Source: Sphingomonas sp. H160509 (GTDB lineage Bacteria; Pseudomonadota; Alphaproteobacteria; Sphingomonadales; Sphingomonadaceae). From it: DNA of 64,000 nucleotides. Every line of letters starts with the position of its first letter. The stretch's first letter is position 1. Shown here piece after piece: positions 9,210 through 17,682 of this stretch. Under the pieces are notes generated by a model that was given only the letters and a program-made list of their open reading frames with translations, was not told where the DNA came from and did no database searches. The position numbers and the translations under genes were made by a program. Location: the NCBI RefSeq assembly GCF_024124765.2, contig NZ_JAMXSR020000002.1, positions 3,120,001 through 3,184,000 of the forward strand. Direction: 5' to 3'.

Positions 9210-10092
9210 TTATGCACGTTTTTTGGCTGGCGCTTTGGCCGCCGTTTTTGCCGGCGCGCGCTTGGCGGGAGCTTTCTTCGCCGGCGTCTTCTCTGTCGCG
9301 CCCCCGCTCTTCTCCATCGACTTCTTCAACGCCGCCATCAGATCGACCACGTTCGATCCCGTCTTCCCGCCGGTGTCCTTGTCCTCGATGATCTTCTTCC
9401 CGTTCGACTTGCGCTTGCGTTCGATCAAATCCTTCAGCGCATCGACATACCGATCGTGGAACTCCTGCGGATGGAAGTCCGCGCTACGCTTCTCGATCAG
9501 TGCCTCGGCGAGTTCGAGCAATTCCTCGGACGGCTTGTCGTCGGGGATCTCGCGGAAATAACCCTGCGCCTTGTGCACCTCGTCGGCATAGCGAAGCGTC
9601 TCCAGCACCATCCCGCGCCCGCACGGCTTCAGGCTCACGACATATTCGCGCCCACGCATCGCCAACTGGCCAAGTCCGACCTTCTTCGTCCGCTTCAACG
9701 CCTCGCGCAGAACGATGAACGCCTCCTCCGCGAGATCATCCGCGGGCACCACGAAATACGGCTTTTCGTAATAGAGCACGTCGATCTCGCTTGCATCGAC
9801 GAACTGCGTCAGCTCAAGCGTCTTCTTCGATTCGAGCTTCACCGCGTCGATCTCGTCCTGCTCCAGCAGGACGTATTCGCCCTTCGAGACCTCATAGCCC
9901 TTCATGATCTCGTCGGCGTCGACCGGGCCGACGCCGGTGACGACCTTGTCGTAATGGATCGGCTGGCCCGACGGCTCGTGGATCTGCTTGAACGACACCG
10001 CCGCGCCGGACTTCGTCGCGGAATAGATCTCGACCGGGATCGAGACGAGGGCCAGTCGGATCTGCCCCCTGCCAATATGCGCGCGCTGCCAC
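9210..10092 (-). CDS. ku: Non-homologous end-joining protein Ku, one frameshift near the start
   Basis: Homodimeric ring that binds DNA double-strand ends and recruits LigD. The core reads LALVSIPVEIYSATKSG, FKQIHEPSGQPIHYDKVV and YYEKPYFVVPADDLAEEAF; the C-terminus is a Lys/Ala/Pro-rich tail (KKAPAKRAPAKTAAKAPAKK), common in bacterial Ku. Removing one C from the C5 run at 10065-10069 gives the family-typical beginning MAARAYWQGQIRLALVSIP from a GTG at 10090-10092, for a 293-residue protein. Without that repair the frame extends upstream into MPMIDPGNRIVSATKEHAG, which does not look like Ku. It lies 115 bp upstream of ligD, probably in one transcript. Confidence 0.88.
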
Positions 10093-10202
10093 CCTGCGTG
10101 TTCCTTCGTTGCGGAAACGATTCGATTACCTGGGTCAATCATCGGCACGGTAGAGTCGTTCCAAAGTTTCGTTCCGCGCCAAATCCCGCTATGGCGCGCG
10201 GC

Positions 10203-10781
10203 ATGTCAGACGATCCCTTCACGCTGTTCGATAGCTGGTACGCCGAGGCCAAGCAGTCCGAGCCGAACGACCCGAACGCGGTCGCGCTCGCGACGGCCGA
10301 CGCCGAGGGGCGGCCGTCGGTGCGCATGGTGCTGTTGAAGGGCCACGGCCCGGACGGCTTCGTGATCTATACCAACCGCGAAAGCCGCAAGGCCGGCGAA
10401 CTCGCCGCCAATCCGCAGGGTGCGCTGCTGTTCCACTGGAAGTCGCTGCGCCGCCAGATCCGGATCGAGGGTCCGGTGTCATGGGCGACGGACGAAGAGT
10501 CGGACGCCTATTTCGCCTCGCGTGGTCGTGATTCGCAGCTTGGCGCCTGGGCGTCGGAGCAGTCCCGGCCGCTCGACAGCCGCGAGACGTTCGAGCAGCG
10601 CTTTGCCGAAATGACCGCGAAGTTCGAAGGCCAGGACGTGCCGAGGCCGCCGCATTGGGGTGGCTACCGTGTTACGCCGACGCGGATCGAGTTCTGGCAG
10701 GATCGCGCGCATCGTCTCCACGAACGGCGGCTGTTCGTTCGCGAAGACGGCAATTGGAGCGAGGGGCTGTTGTTCCCATGA
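10203..10781 (+). CDS. pdxH: Pyridoxamine/pyridoxine 5'-phosphate oxidase
   Basis: FMN enzyme that makes pyridoxal 5'-phosphate, the last step of vitamin B6 synthesis and salvage. Family motifs are clear: GRPSVRMVLLKGHGPDGFVIYTN in the N-terminal half, then ALLFHWKSLRRQIRIEG, and the C-terminal HWGGYRVTPTRIEFWQ and RLHERRLF. Length is 192 residues from MSDDPFTLFDSWYAEA; an in-frame ATG 12 bases upstream (10191) is the alternative. Its TGA overlaps the ATG of the cation exporter gene by 3 bases (ATGA), so the two are translationally coupled. It is divergent from ku. Confidence 0.92.
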   Translation: MSDDPFTLFDSWYAEAKQSEPNDPNAVALATADAEGRPSVRMVLLKGHGPDGFVIYTNRESRKAGELAANPQGALLFHWKSLRRQIRIEGPVSWATDEESDAYFASRGRDSQLGAWASEQSRPLDSRETFEQRFAEMTAKFEGQDVPRPPHWGGYRVTPTRIEFWQDRAHRLHERRLFVREDGNWSEGLLFP

Positions 10782-11725
10782 CGCAGGACGAACGGCGCAA
10801 GGTCATACCCCTCGCAACCCGCGCGGCGCTCGCCAGCGTCGCGATGGCGTGTTTCCTGCTGCTGCTGAAGGGTTTCGCGGCATGGTCGACGGGCTCGGTG
10901 GCGATGCTCGGTTCGCTCGCCGATACCGCGCTCGATCTGCTCGCGTCGCTGGTCACGCTGTACGGCGTGCGGCTCGCGGCGACGCCGGCGGATCACGACC
11001 ACCGCTTCGGCCACGGCAAGGCGGAGGCGCTCGCCGCGCTGTTCCAGGTCATGCTGATCACCGCATCGGCGGTCGGCATCGCTTGGCGCGCGATCCTCGC
11101 GTTCGGCGATCCGCAGCCGACCACGGGCGCCGAGTTCGGCATCGGTGTATCGGTGGTCGCGATCGCGGCAACGGTGGTCCTGCTCGCCTATCAGCGCCGG
11201 ATCATCCGCCAGACCGGCTCGGTCGCGATTCTCGCCGACAACGTCCATTATCAGTCCGACGTGCTGCTCAACGGCTCGGTCATCGTCGCGCTGGTGCTCG
11301 ATCAATATATCGGCTGGAGCGGCGCGGATCCGATCTTCGGCATCGTCATCGCGTTGTGGCTCGCCTGGGGTGCGTTTCAGGCATCGTCGAACGCGATCGA
11401 CCAACTGATGGACAAGGAATGGCCCGAGGATTTTCGGGCGCAATTCCTTGACGTCGCCGCGCGCCAGCCCGGTATTCGGGGAATCCATGATTTCCGCACG
11501 CGCCGCTCTGGCAGCCACGATTTCGCGCAGTTCCACATGGAGGTCGCGCGCGACCTGACCGTGGAACACGCGCACGACATCGTCGAGGCCGTCGAGCGAA
11601 ACTTGCGCACCGCGTTTCCGAAGGTCGAGGTGCTGATCCATCTCGATCCCGAGGGGCATGTCGACACCGACAATCCGCTGGTCGAGGCGGACGTGACGCC
11701 GCATTGGTTTGGTAAGCGGGTTTGA
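10778..11725 (+). CDS. Cation diffusion facilitator (FieF-type) metal efflux protein
   Basis: Inner-membrane proton/metal antiporter of the CDF family, likely exporting Zn(II) or Fe(II). Residues of the transport site are visible as the DxxxD pair in GSLADTALDLLAS (second helix) and HxxxD in DNVHYQSDVLLNG (fifth helix), as in FieF. HDHRFGHGKAEALAALFQ is the family loop. The C-terminal cytosolic ferredoxin-like domain (about 215-300, DFRTRRSGSHDFAQFHMEV) is present. It is 315 residues, intact, and coupled to pdxH by an ATGA overlap. The metal specificity cannot be fixed from sequence. Confidence 0.88.
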   Translation: MTQDERRKVIPLATRAALASVAMACFLLLLKGFAAWSTGSVAMLGSLADTALDLLASLVTLYGVRLAATPADHDHRFGHGKAEALAALFQVMLITASAVGIAWRAILAFGDPQPTTGAEFGIGVSVVAIAATVVLLAYQRRIIRQTGSVAILADNVHYQSDVLLNGSVIVALVLDQYIGWSGADPIFGIVIALWLAWGAFQASSNAIDQLMDKEWPEDFRAQFLDVAARQPGIRGIHDFRTRRSGSHDFAQFHMEVARDLTVEHAHDIVEAVERNLRTAFPKVEVLIHLDPEGHVDTDNPLVEADVTPHWFGKRV

Positions 11726-11735
11726 GGACTTAAGC

Positions 11736-12527
11736 ATGAGAATACCGTTCGCGCAGATCGATGCGTTTTCCGACACGCCGTTCGGCGGCAACCAGGCGGC
11801 GGTGATGCCGCTGTCGGCGTGGCTCGACGACGCCGTGCTGCTGAACATCGCGCAGGAGAACAACCTGAGCGAGACCGCGTTCATCGTTGCTTCGGACGAC
11901 GAGGGTGTTGATTTTGACCTGCGCTGGTTCACGCCGGGGGCGGAGGTGGCGCTGTGCGGCCACGCGACGCTGGCGAGTGGGCATTTCGTGCTGTCGTCGG
12001 ATACCGCGCTCGACCGGGTGCGGTTTCGGACGCGGCAGGCGGGGATGCTCGAGGTTGCTCGGGCGGACAGCGGGTATACGCTGGAACTCCCGGCTTGGGG
12101 ACCGAGCCCGAAGGCGATTCCGGAGATTGTCGCGGCGTTGAACATCGAGTCGCCCGTCGAGACGCTGTGGCATGAGAAGGGCTATGCGCTCGTCATTGTC
12201 GACGACGAGGCCGTGGTGCGCGACCTGAAGCCGGACTTTGCGGCGCTGGCGAAGTTCCCGATCGTCGCGATCGTTGCGGCGCGGGGGGAGGCGACCGACA
12301 TCGTCAGCCGCGTGTTCACGCCGTACTACGCGATCGACGAGGATCCGGTGACGGGCTCGGCGCATGCGGTGATGGTGCCGTATTGGGCGCCGACCTTGGG
12401 GAACAGCTTCACCGCGTACCAAGCGAGCGCGCGTGGCGGGAAGCTGACGTGTCGCCTTGAAGGCGGCCGGGTGGTGTTGGGCGGATCGTGCGTGACGACG
12501 ATCGAAGGCACCTTCCTGCTGCAATGA
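11736..12527 (+). CDS. PhzF family isomerase-like protein
   Basis: Diaminopimelate-epimerase-fold enzyme related to phenazine biosynthesis protein PhzF. The start carries QIDAFSDTPFGGNQAAV, followed by NLSETAF with the catalytic Glu, LCGHATLASGHFVL and the C-terminal DEDPVTGSAHAVMVPYW, all signatures of the family. It is 263 residues and intact. No phenazine genes are nearby, so the substrate is unknown. The ATG at 11736 is preferred because a start further upstream would overlap the exporter gene. Confidence 0.85.
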   Translation: MRIPFAQIDAFSDTPFGGNQAAVMPLSAWLDDAVLLNIAQENNLSETAFIVASDDEGVDFDLRWFTPGAEVALCGHATLASGHFVLSSDTALDRVRFRTRQAGMLEVARADSGYTLELPAWGPSPKAIPEIVAALNIESPVETLWHEKGYALVIVDDEAVVRDLKPDFAALAKFPIVAIVAARGEATDIVSRVFTPYYAIDEDPVTGSAHAVMVPYWAPTLGNSFTAYQASARGGKLTCRLEGGRVVLGGSCVTTIEGTFLLQ

Positions 12528-12584
12528 TTTAGGCGCCGCTGACAATGCCCCGGGGGGGATCATCGTGGTGATCTTCCTGTTGCT

Positions 12585-12697
12585 TCCCCCTCCCTGGAAG
12601 GGAGGGGCCGGGGGTGGGTCGGCTTCCGCGTTCTCGGAACGCGCGTGACTCGAGCCGGCCTACCCACCCCAACCCCCTCCCTTTCAGGGAGGGGGGC
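12585..12697. repeat. Dispersed palindrome, type D
   Basis: Copy of the 9099 element: ends CCCTCCCTGGAAGGGAGGGG and CCCCTCCCTTTCAGGGAGGGG, inner arms GGGGGTGGGTCGG / CTACCCACCCC. It sits between the convergent 3' ends of the PhzF-like gene and the UVR-motif gene. Confidence 0.85.
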
Positions 12698-12706
12698 GAA
12701 GAAGAG

Positions 12707-12956
12707 CTACCGCTTGCGCCCCCTTGGTCATCGGATCGGGCTTTTTCGGTTTCACCCAACCCGACGGCGGGGTCATGCGTTGCTGGCTGGTGCCGAGACC
12801 CATCGCGCCGGGCTGCTGGCGAGTAAGGCCGGATGTGTCGGTACTCTCGCCGCCGCCGCGCAACACACTGATCTGATCGCGCAACTTTCCCGCGGTCTCG
12901 AAATCCATCGCCGCGGCGGCGGCTTCCATCTGGCGGCGTAGATTTTCGATATCCAT
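12707..12956 (-). CDS. UvrB/UvrC-motif (UVR) small protein, frameshift at the last codons
   Basis: Small protein with an N-terminal UVR motif (MDIENLRRQMEAAAAAMDFE, then TAGKLRDQISVLRGG), the alpha-hairpin used for UvrB-UvrC contact and found in several small stand-alone proteins. The rest is Pro/Lys-rich (GWVKPKKPDPMTKG). Removing one C from the C5 run at 12719-12723 makes it end MTKGRKR, a family-typical basic tail, giving 82 residues; unrepaired it would run on into the neighbouring palindrome as AQAVALLRPPP. It lies 14 bp upstream of mnmA on the same strand. The function is unknown. Confidence 0.78.
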
Positions 12957-12970
12957 GCCGCCTCAACGCG

Positions 12971-14092
12971 TCAGGCGGCGACGAGTGCCGCTTCGGTCTC
13001 CGCGATCCAGCCGCCGCCGAGGACGCGCTCGCCCGCATACAGCACCGCCGCCTGACCCGGTGCGACGCCGTATTCCGGCGCATCGAACACCACGCGGTCG
13101 CCGACCAGGCGGGCGGGGACGGGCTTGGCCATCGATCGCACCTTGGCCGTCAGCGGCCCGGTGAAATCGCCACCCAGCCAGTTGATGTCGGTCATCCGCG
13201 CCGCCTCGACCGCGAGCGCGCGACGGGGGCCGACGACGACCCGCTTGGTCTCAGGCTCGACTCGCACGACGTAGAGCGGCTCGGGACTGCCCCCGATCTC
13301 CAGCCCGCGGCGCTGGCCGACGGTGAAGTGGATCAGCCCGCGATGCTCGCCGAGTTTCGTGCCGCCGAGGTCGACGATGTCGCCCGCCGTTTCCGCCGCC
13401 TCGGGGCGTAGTTTCTTGACCAGGCCCGCGTAGTCGCCGTCCGGGACGAAGCAGATGTCCTGGCTGTCAGGTTTGGCTGCAACGCCGAGCCCGAGTTCCG
13501 CCGCGATCTCGCGGACGCGCGCCTTGGGTAGGCCGCCGAGCGGAAAGCGCAGGTAATCGAGCTGCGCCTGCGTGGTCGCGAACAGGAAATAGCTCTGGTC
13601 GCGGGCGGGATCGGCGCCGCGGTGGAGTTCGGCACCGTGCGCGCCTTCGACCCGGCGGACATAATGGCCGGTCGCCAGGCAATCCGCACCGAGATCGCGC
13701 GCGAGCTTCAGCAGGTCGGTGAACTTTGGCCCCATGTTGCACTGGACGCACGGGATCGGCGTGCGACCGGCGAGATACTCGTCGGCGAACTTGTCGACGA
13801 CTTGCTCACGGAAGCTGGTTTCGTGATCGAACACGTAATGCGCGATCCCCAGCCGGTCGCAGACCGCGCGGGCGTCGCGGATATCGCGGCCGGCGCAGCA
13901 CGAGCCTGCGCGGCCGATCGCCTCGCCGTGATCGTAGAGCTGGAGCGTCACGCCGATGGTCTCGGCGCCGGTGGCATGCGCGAGCGCGGCGACGACCGAA
14001 CTGTCGACCCCGCCCGACATCGCCACGACGATGCGCTTTCCGGCCATGCCCGTATCGGCGCTGGCCCCGAGCTGAAAATCGGTCTGATCCAT
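12971..14092 (-). CDS. mnmA: tRNA-specific 2-thiouridylase MnmA
   Basis: ATP-dependent enzyme that places sulfur on U34 of tRNA for Lys, Glu and Gln. The PP-loop SGGVDSS is at residues 26-32. The first catalytic Cys is in [11 protein letters not shown] and the second in [30 protein letters not shown] and the C-terminal beta-barrel with [15 protein letters not shown] complete the fold. It is 373 residues and intact. An in-frame start at Met16 ([13 protein letters not shown]) is also possible. Confidence 0.93.
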   Translation of the reverse strand: MDQTDFQLGASADTGMAGKRIVVAMSGGVDSSVVAALAHATGAETIGVTLQLYDHGEAIGRAGSCCAGRDIRDARAVCDRLGIAHYVFDHETSFREQVVDKFADEYLAGRTPIPCVQCNMGPKFTDLLKLARDLGADCLATGHYVRRVEGAHGAELHRGADPARDQSYFLFATTQAQLDYLRFPLGGLPKARVREIAAELGLGVAAKPDSQDICFVPDGDYAGLVKKLRPEAAETAGDIVDLGGTKLGEHRGLIHFTVGQRRGLEIGGSPEPLYVVRVEPETKRVVVGPRRALAVEAARMTDINWLGGDFTGPLTAKVRSMAKPVPARLVGDRVVFDAPEYGVAPGQAAVLYAGERVLGGGWIAETEAALVAA

Positions 14093-14286
14093 GCGGCGCT
14101 ACATAAGCGCGGAGGCACCGCGTTGCAAAAGATGCGTCGGTTAACCTCGATCAGGTCAAAGCGAGTGAAAAATGCGACCGGCGAACGGCCCGATGCAACA
14201 AATCGGCCACTGCGTGGCGGGTGTTTTACGCAGTCTTCATCCCCTTGGCCTAGACAGGGGCTTCCGAGAATGAAGCGAGTGACCCG

Positions 14287-14514
14287 TTGGACCTGAGTTT
14301 TCCCCGTTTCGATCGCGACGCAGAGGTCACCGTTCTTCCGGGTGACCTGGCCGTCCTGATCGTCGGTATCGCCGCCCGACAGGCAGCGAGCCCGACAGCG
14401 GCGGTGCAGGCGGGATTTGCTCGCGCCACGATCGATCCGAAGTTGTTCGCGCCGCTCCACGGTGCGTTCAACGGGCCGATGGCCGCGGCGTTGACCCGTT
14501 GGAAGGAGGAATGA
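14287..14514 (+). CDS. Hypothetical protein, about 75 residues
   Basis: An open frame from a TTG at 14287 to the TGA at 14512-14514, reading LDLSFPRFDRDAEVTVLPGD, with a middle part VLIVGIAARQAASPTAAVQA and end MAAALTRWKEE. Codon use resembles neighbouring genes and no other frame is better, but I recognise no family. No ATG is present and the ribosome site is weak. It is upstream of sciP in the same direction. The surrounding 14.1-14.6 kb stretch otherwise shows no gene. Confidence 0.4.
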   Translation: MDLSFPRFDRDAEVTVLPGDLAVLIVGIAARQAASPTAAVQAGFARATIDPKLFAPLHGAFNGPMAAALTRWKEE

Positions 14515-14616
14515 AGATGCTGTTTACCGCGGCGTTTCAGCCGATCTTCAAGACCTGCGATTACAGGTCGTGTGTGCGTATCGAGAGGGGGCCCCCGCCC
14601 CGACCAGAGGTTTCAA

Positions 14617-14916
14617 ATGATCGAGAACCAGAAAATCCGTCCCGGCAAGGTCATCGGGCCATTGGGCGAGCAGCTGACGCTGGACAGCCTGCCACCGCCC
14701 AGCACCACGCGCTGGGTCGTGCGGCGCAAGGCCGAAGTCGTCGCTGCCGTGAATGGCGGGCTGCTGAGTGTCGACGATGTCTGTGCGCGCTACGGCCTGA
14801 CGGTCGAGGAGTTCGCCGGATGGCAGCGGGCGATCGATCGGTCGGGAATGCCCGGACTGCGCGTGACGCGGATCCAGCACTATAAGTCGTTGTACGAGCG
14901 CCAACAAAAGTATTGA
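14617..14916 (+). CDS. sciP: CtrA inhibitor SciP (DUF1153)
   Basis: Small helix-turn-helix protein that in Caulobacter binds CtrA or its promoters and blocks CtrA-driven transcription after division. The conserved core is easy to read: GPLGEQLTLDSLPPPSTTRW, RRKAEVVAAVNGGLLSVDDV, CARYGLTVEEFAGWQRAI, then GLRVTRIQHYKSLY. It has 99 residues, close to the known size. CAGAGG upstream is the likely ribosome site, which also favours this ATG. Its presence is a strong marker for Alphaproteobacteria. Confidence 0.92.
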   Translation: MIENQKIRPGKVIGPLGEQLTLDSLPPPSTTRWVVRRKAEVVAAVNGGLLSVDDVCARYGLTVEEFAGWQRAIDRSGMPGLRVTRIQHYKSLYERQQKY

Positions 14917-15009
14917 GGAGCAAAACTCAAAACGCGAGCGGAACAAAAAACGCCGTTCGCACGTCTTTCCGCCATCGCCCGGATACGGGTTCAACGGAGG
15001 GAAAATATC

Positions 15010-15267
15010 ATGGGTCTCATTCTTTGGCTGATCATCGGCGGCGTCATCGGCTGGATCGCTAGCATGATCATGCGCACCGACGCGCAGCAGGGCATCTTCC
15101 TGAACATCATCGTCGGCATCGTCGGCGCGTTCATCGGTGGCCTGATCCTGTCGGGTGGCTCGATCAACAACGCACCGCTCACGCTGACCTCGTTCATCGT
15201 GTCGCTGCTGGGCGCCATCGTCCTGCTCGCGATCGTGAACCTCGTGCGTCGCGGTAGCGTCCGCTAA
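15010..15267 (+). CDS. GlsB/YeaQ/YmgE family small membrane protein
   Basis: Very hydrophobic 85-residue protein (transglycosylase-associated/GlsB family) linked to envelope stress in other bacteria. Three segments can be read: LILWLIIGGVIGWIASMIM, IFLNIIVGIVGAFIGGLIL and FIVSLLGAIVLLAIVNLV, followed by a basic tail. GGAGGGAAAATATC before the ATG is a good ribosome site. A hairpin with a T-run follows. Confidence 0.88.
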   Translation: MGLILWLIIGGVIGWIASMIMRTDAQQGIFLNIIVGIVGAFIGGLILSGGSINNAPLTLTSFIVSLLGAIVLLAIVNLVRRGSVR

Positions 15268-15297
15268 GAGTTCGCTTCGTCACGCGAAGTTGAAGAA

Positions 15298-15329
15298 GGG
15301 CCGTCCGGGCAACCGGGCGGCCCTTTTTT
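15298..15329 (+). terminator. Rho-independent terminator after the GlsB-like gene
   Basis: Stem GGGCCGTCCGG / CCGGGCGGCCC with a 4-nt loop followed by six T residues, 30 bp after the stop of the GlsB-like gene. It is the clearest intrinsic terminator in the window. Confidence 0.88.
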
Positions 15330-15371
15330 CGTGCGTGCGATTATTTGCTGGACCCGCCGCCGGCCTTTGTA

Positions 15372-15494
15372 TCCTCCCCCGCCAGGGAGAGGTAGCGCCG
15401 AAGGTGACGGAGGGGGGAGGGCACGAAACAGCCGTATCGCTTACCTCCCCCTCCGTCTGGCAAATGCCAGCCACCTCCCCCTGGCGGGGGAGGA
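15372..15494. repeat. Dispersed palindrome, type F (ends CCTCCCCCGCCAGGGAGAGGT)
   Basis: Inverted repeat of about 120 bp with end hairpins CCTCCCCCGCCAGGGAGAGG and CCTCCCCCTGGCGGGGGAGG and inner arms GGAGGGGGGAGG / CCTCCCCCTCC. It lies between the terminator of the GlsB-like gene and the 3' end of the convergent periplasmic-protein gene. Only one copy of this family is in the window. Confidence 0.8.
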
Positions 15495-15506
15495 TTGTGG
15501 AGAGGG

Positions 15507-16241
15507 TCAGTTCAGCAGGAAGCGTACTGACAGCGTGACCGTCACGTCCTTCTCGCCGGGTGCGATCTGCGTGCTGTCCTTGGCCATCGCCGCACGCGCC
15601 ATGAACATCGGTTGTGCCGGACCACCCGTATCCTGGCCCGATTCCGCGATCGAGACGATCCGCGACACGCGCAGCCCCGCCGCCTTGGCATACAGATCCG
15701 CGCGGCGCTTGGCCTGCGCGATCGCGTCGGTCCGTGCCTCGTCCAGCGCGGCGTCGGGCTTGTCGATCGTCAGGTTCGGCCCGTCGATCTGGTTCGCGCC
15801 CTGCGCCACCAGCGCGTCGAGGATCATCCCAGACTTGGCGACGTCGCGGAAGCGGATCGAGACGGTGTTGGTCGCCTGATACCCCGTGATCACCGGCGGC
15901 TGGTTGTCCGCGTAGCGATATTGCGGCGACAGCTGGACGTTCGAAGTGGCGACGTCGCGCGGTGCGACGCCCGCCCGCTTGAGCGCGTCCAGCACCTTGG
16001 CCATCCGCTGCGCATTGTCGGTGAGCGCCGCGGCGGCAGTCGGCGACTGAGACACGACCCCGGCGCGAATCGTCGCGAGATCGGGCACGCGTGTCGTGCG
16101 ACCCTCGGCGGTCACGTCCAGCACGGTTCCCGCGGCGGGCACCATCGGCTCGACCGTGGTCGGCGCGGCCTGGGCATTGGCAGCGGCGGGAAGAATCGCG
16201 GTGGCGCTCGCTAGGATGGTCAGGAACGATGCGGTCTTCAT
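15507..16241 (-). CDS. SIMPL domain (DUF541) periplasmic protein
   Basis: Secreted protein with a signal peptide (MKTASFLTILASATAILPA, cleavage near ANAQA) and a SIMPL/DUF541 domain with the typical pattern AEGRTTRVPDLATIRAGV, VATSNVQLSPQYRYADNQ, GYQATNTVSIRFRDV and the C-terminal KDVTVTLSVRF. It has 244 residues. The family is related to BP26 and YggE and its role is unclear (oxidative stress in E. coli). The ATG at 16241 is preceded by GGGAG and starts a proper signal peptide, unlike the upstream start at 16406. Confidence 0.85.
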   Translation of the reverse strand: MKTASFLTILASATAILPAAANAQAAPTTVEPMVPAAGTVLDVTAEGRTTRVPDLATIRAGVVSQSPTAAAALTDNAQRMAKVLDALKRAGVAPRDVATSNVQLSPQYRYADNQPPVITGYQATNTVSIRFRDVAKSGMILDALVAQGANQIDGPNLTIDKPDAALDEARTDAIAQAKRRADLYAKAAGLRVSRIVSIAESGQDTGGPAQPMFMARAAMAKDSTQIAPGEKDVTVTLSVRFLLN

Positions 16242-16487
16242 GATGGTGTCTCCCGTTGAACTGTCCGTGCGTGTCGCGCCGATCGGTTCAACACAAGCTG
16301 AACGACGCACAAACTCTTCGAAGCGCGCAAACTCCGCGAACCTCATTGCGAATAGATCGAAATCGAAGCATGTCTGCATCCTGCGCTCGTCGAGGGGCTT
16401 GAGCACGGTGACTTATTCATATAACACAGCCGGTGAATGGCGAAGCGGGTCGAGACAAGACCGGTCGAAATTGGGATTGTGACGCGC
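16242..16487. promoter_or_regulatory. Divergent intergenic region of the RND pump and the SIMPL gene
   Basis: A 246-bp divergent spacer. A TATAAC at 16420-16425 lies 15 bp after TTGAGC (16399-16404), which could be a weak promoter for the pump, though the spacing is short. No clear repressor palindrome is visible and no local regulator gene is linked. Confidence 0.3.
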
Positions 16488-17678
16488 ATGAACTACGAGA
16501 CGAAGACCGTCGGCCAGATTGACGGTGGCGAGACCGAAGACCAGCTCGTGCTCCCCGATTACACCGCACCGTCGCACCGCCGCCGCAACATCATCATCGC
16601 GGTCGTCGTCGTGCTGGCGATCGTCGCCGCCGTCTTCGCGTTCAAGGGCGGCAAGAAGGACGCCGCCGCCGGTCCGGTCGTCGAACAGGTGCCGACCGTC
16701 TCGGTCATGGTACCGGGGCGCAAGACCGTCGATCGCACGATTTCCGCGACCGGCACGATCGCCGCGCGGCGCGAAATGCCCGTGGGCGTCGCGGGCGAGG
16801 GCGGGATGATCACGCGCGTGCTGGTCGAGCCGGGCCAGTGGGTCGCCGCAGGTCAGGTGCTCGCGACGGTCGATCGTTCGGTCCAGACCGAGACCGCCGC
16901 CTCGCTCGCCGCTTCGGTCAGCGTCGCCCGCTCCGACGAAACGATCGCGCAGGCCGAACTCGATCGCGCCAAGCAGCTCGTCGATCGCGGCTTCATCTCG
17001 AAGGCCGATCTCCAGCGCAAGGCTGCGACCCGCGACGCCGCCGCCGCGCGCGTGAAGGTGGCGCAGGCCACGCTCGGCGAGGCACGTGCGCGCAACGGTC
17101 GGCTCGATATTCGCGCGCCCGCCGCCGGCCTCGTGCTGACGCGCGGCGTCGAATCGGGCCAGGTCGTCGGCGCGGGTACCGGCGTGCTATTCCGCATGGC
17201 CGCGGACGGCCAGATGGAAATGCGCGCGCAGTTGAGCGAAGCTGATCTCGCCGGGCTCCATGCTGGCGCGCGTGCGACCGTCGTTCCGGTCGGCACGACT
17301 CAGGGCTTCCCGGGCCAGGTGTGGCAGGTCTCGCCGGTGATCGACCCCCAGAGCCGCCAGGGCATCGCGCGAATTGCGGTCAAGTACGACCCTGCGCTGC
17401 GGCCGGGTGGTTTCGCCGCGGCGACGATCGTCGGCGGTGCGACCCAGGCACCGTTGCTCCCCGATTCGGCGCTGCAGAGCGACGAGAAGGGCAGCTTCGT
17501 CTATATCATCGGCGCCGATAACAAGGCCGTTCGCCGCGATATCAAGATCGGTCAGGTCTCCGATGCGGGCGTGACGATTCTCAGCGGACTCGATGGAACC
17601 GAGCGAGTAGTGTTGTCTGCAGGCGGGTTCCTGGCGCCCGGGCAGAAGGTGAAGCCGGTCACGAAGAAAGCGAGCTGA
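16488..17678 (+). CDS. RND efflux periplasmic adaptor (HlyD/MFP family)
   Basis: Periplasmic adaptor that joins the inner-membrane RND pump to an outer-membrane channel. A cytosolic N-terminus with PDYTAPSHRRR leads into one membrane helix (NIIIAVVVVLAIVAAVFAF). Lipoyl-type halves follow (GVAGEGGMITRVLVEPGQWV and IRAPAAGLVLTRGVESGQVV) around an alpha hairpin (LAASVSVARSDETIAQAELD), then the barrel and membrane-proximal domains. It is 396 residues from MNYETKTVG. A start at 16437 is in frame, but sphingomonad homologues usually begin MNYE. The pump gene starts 4 bp after the stop. Confidence 0.9.
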   Translation: MNYETKTVGQIDGGETEDQLVLPDYTAPSHRRRNIIIAVVVVLAIVAAVFAFKGGKKDAAAGPVVEQVPTVSVMVPGRKTVDRTISATGTIAARREMPVGVAGEGGMITRVLVEPGQWVAAGQVLATVDRSVQTETAASLAASVSVARSDETIAQAELDRAKQLVDRGFISKADLQRKAATRDAAAARVKVAQATLGEARARNGRLDIRAPAAGLVLTRGVESGQVVGAGTGVLFRMAADGQMEMRAQLSEADLAGLHAGARATVVPVGTTQGFPGQVWQVSPVIDPQSRQGIARIAVKYDPALRPGGFAAATIVGGATQAPLLPDSALQSDEKGSFVYIIGADNKAVRRDIKIGQVSDAGVTILSGLDGTERVVLSAGGFLAPGQKVKPVTKKAS

Positions 17679-17682
17679 GCTC

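Noticed and set aside
10093..10148. A longer Ku start giving MPMIDPGNRIV
   Set aside because: Only needed if the C5 run at 10065-10069 is correct; repairing it gives the family-typical MAARAYWQGQIRLAL start.
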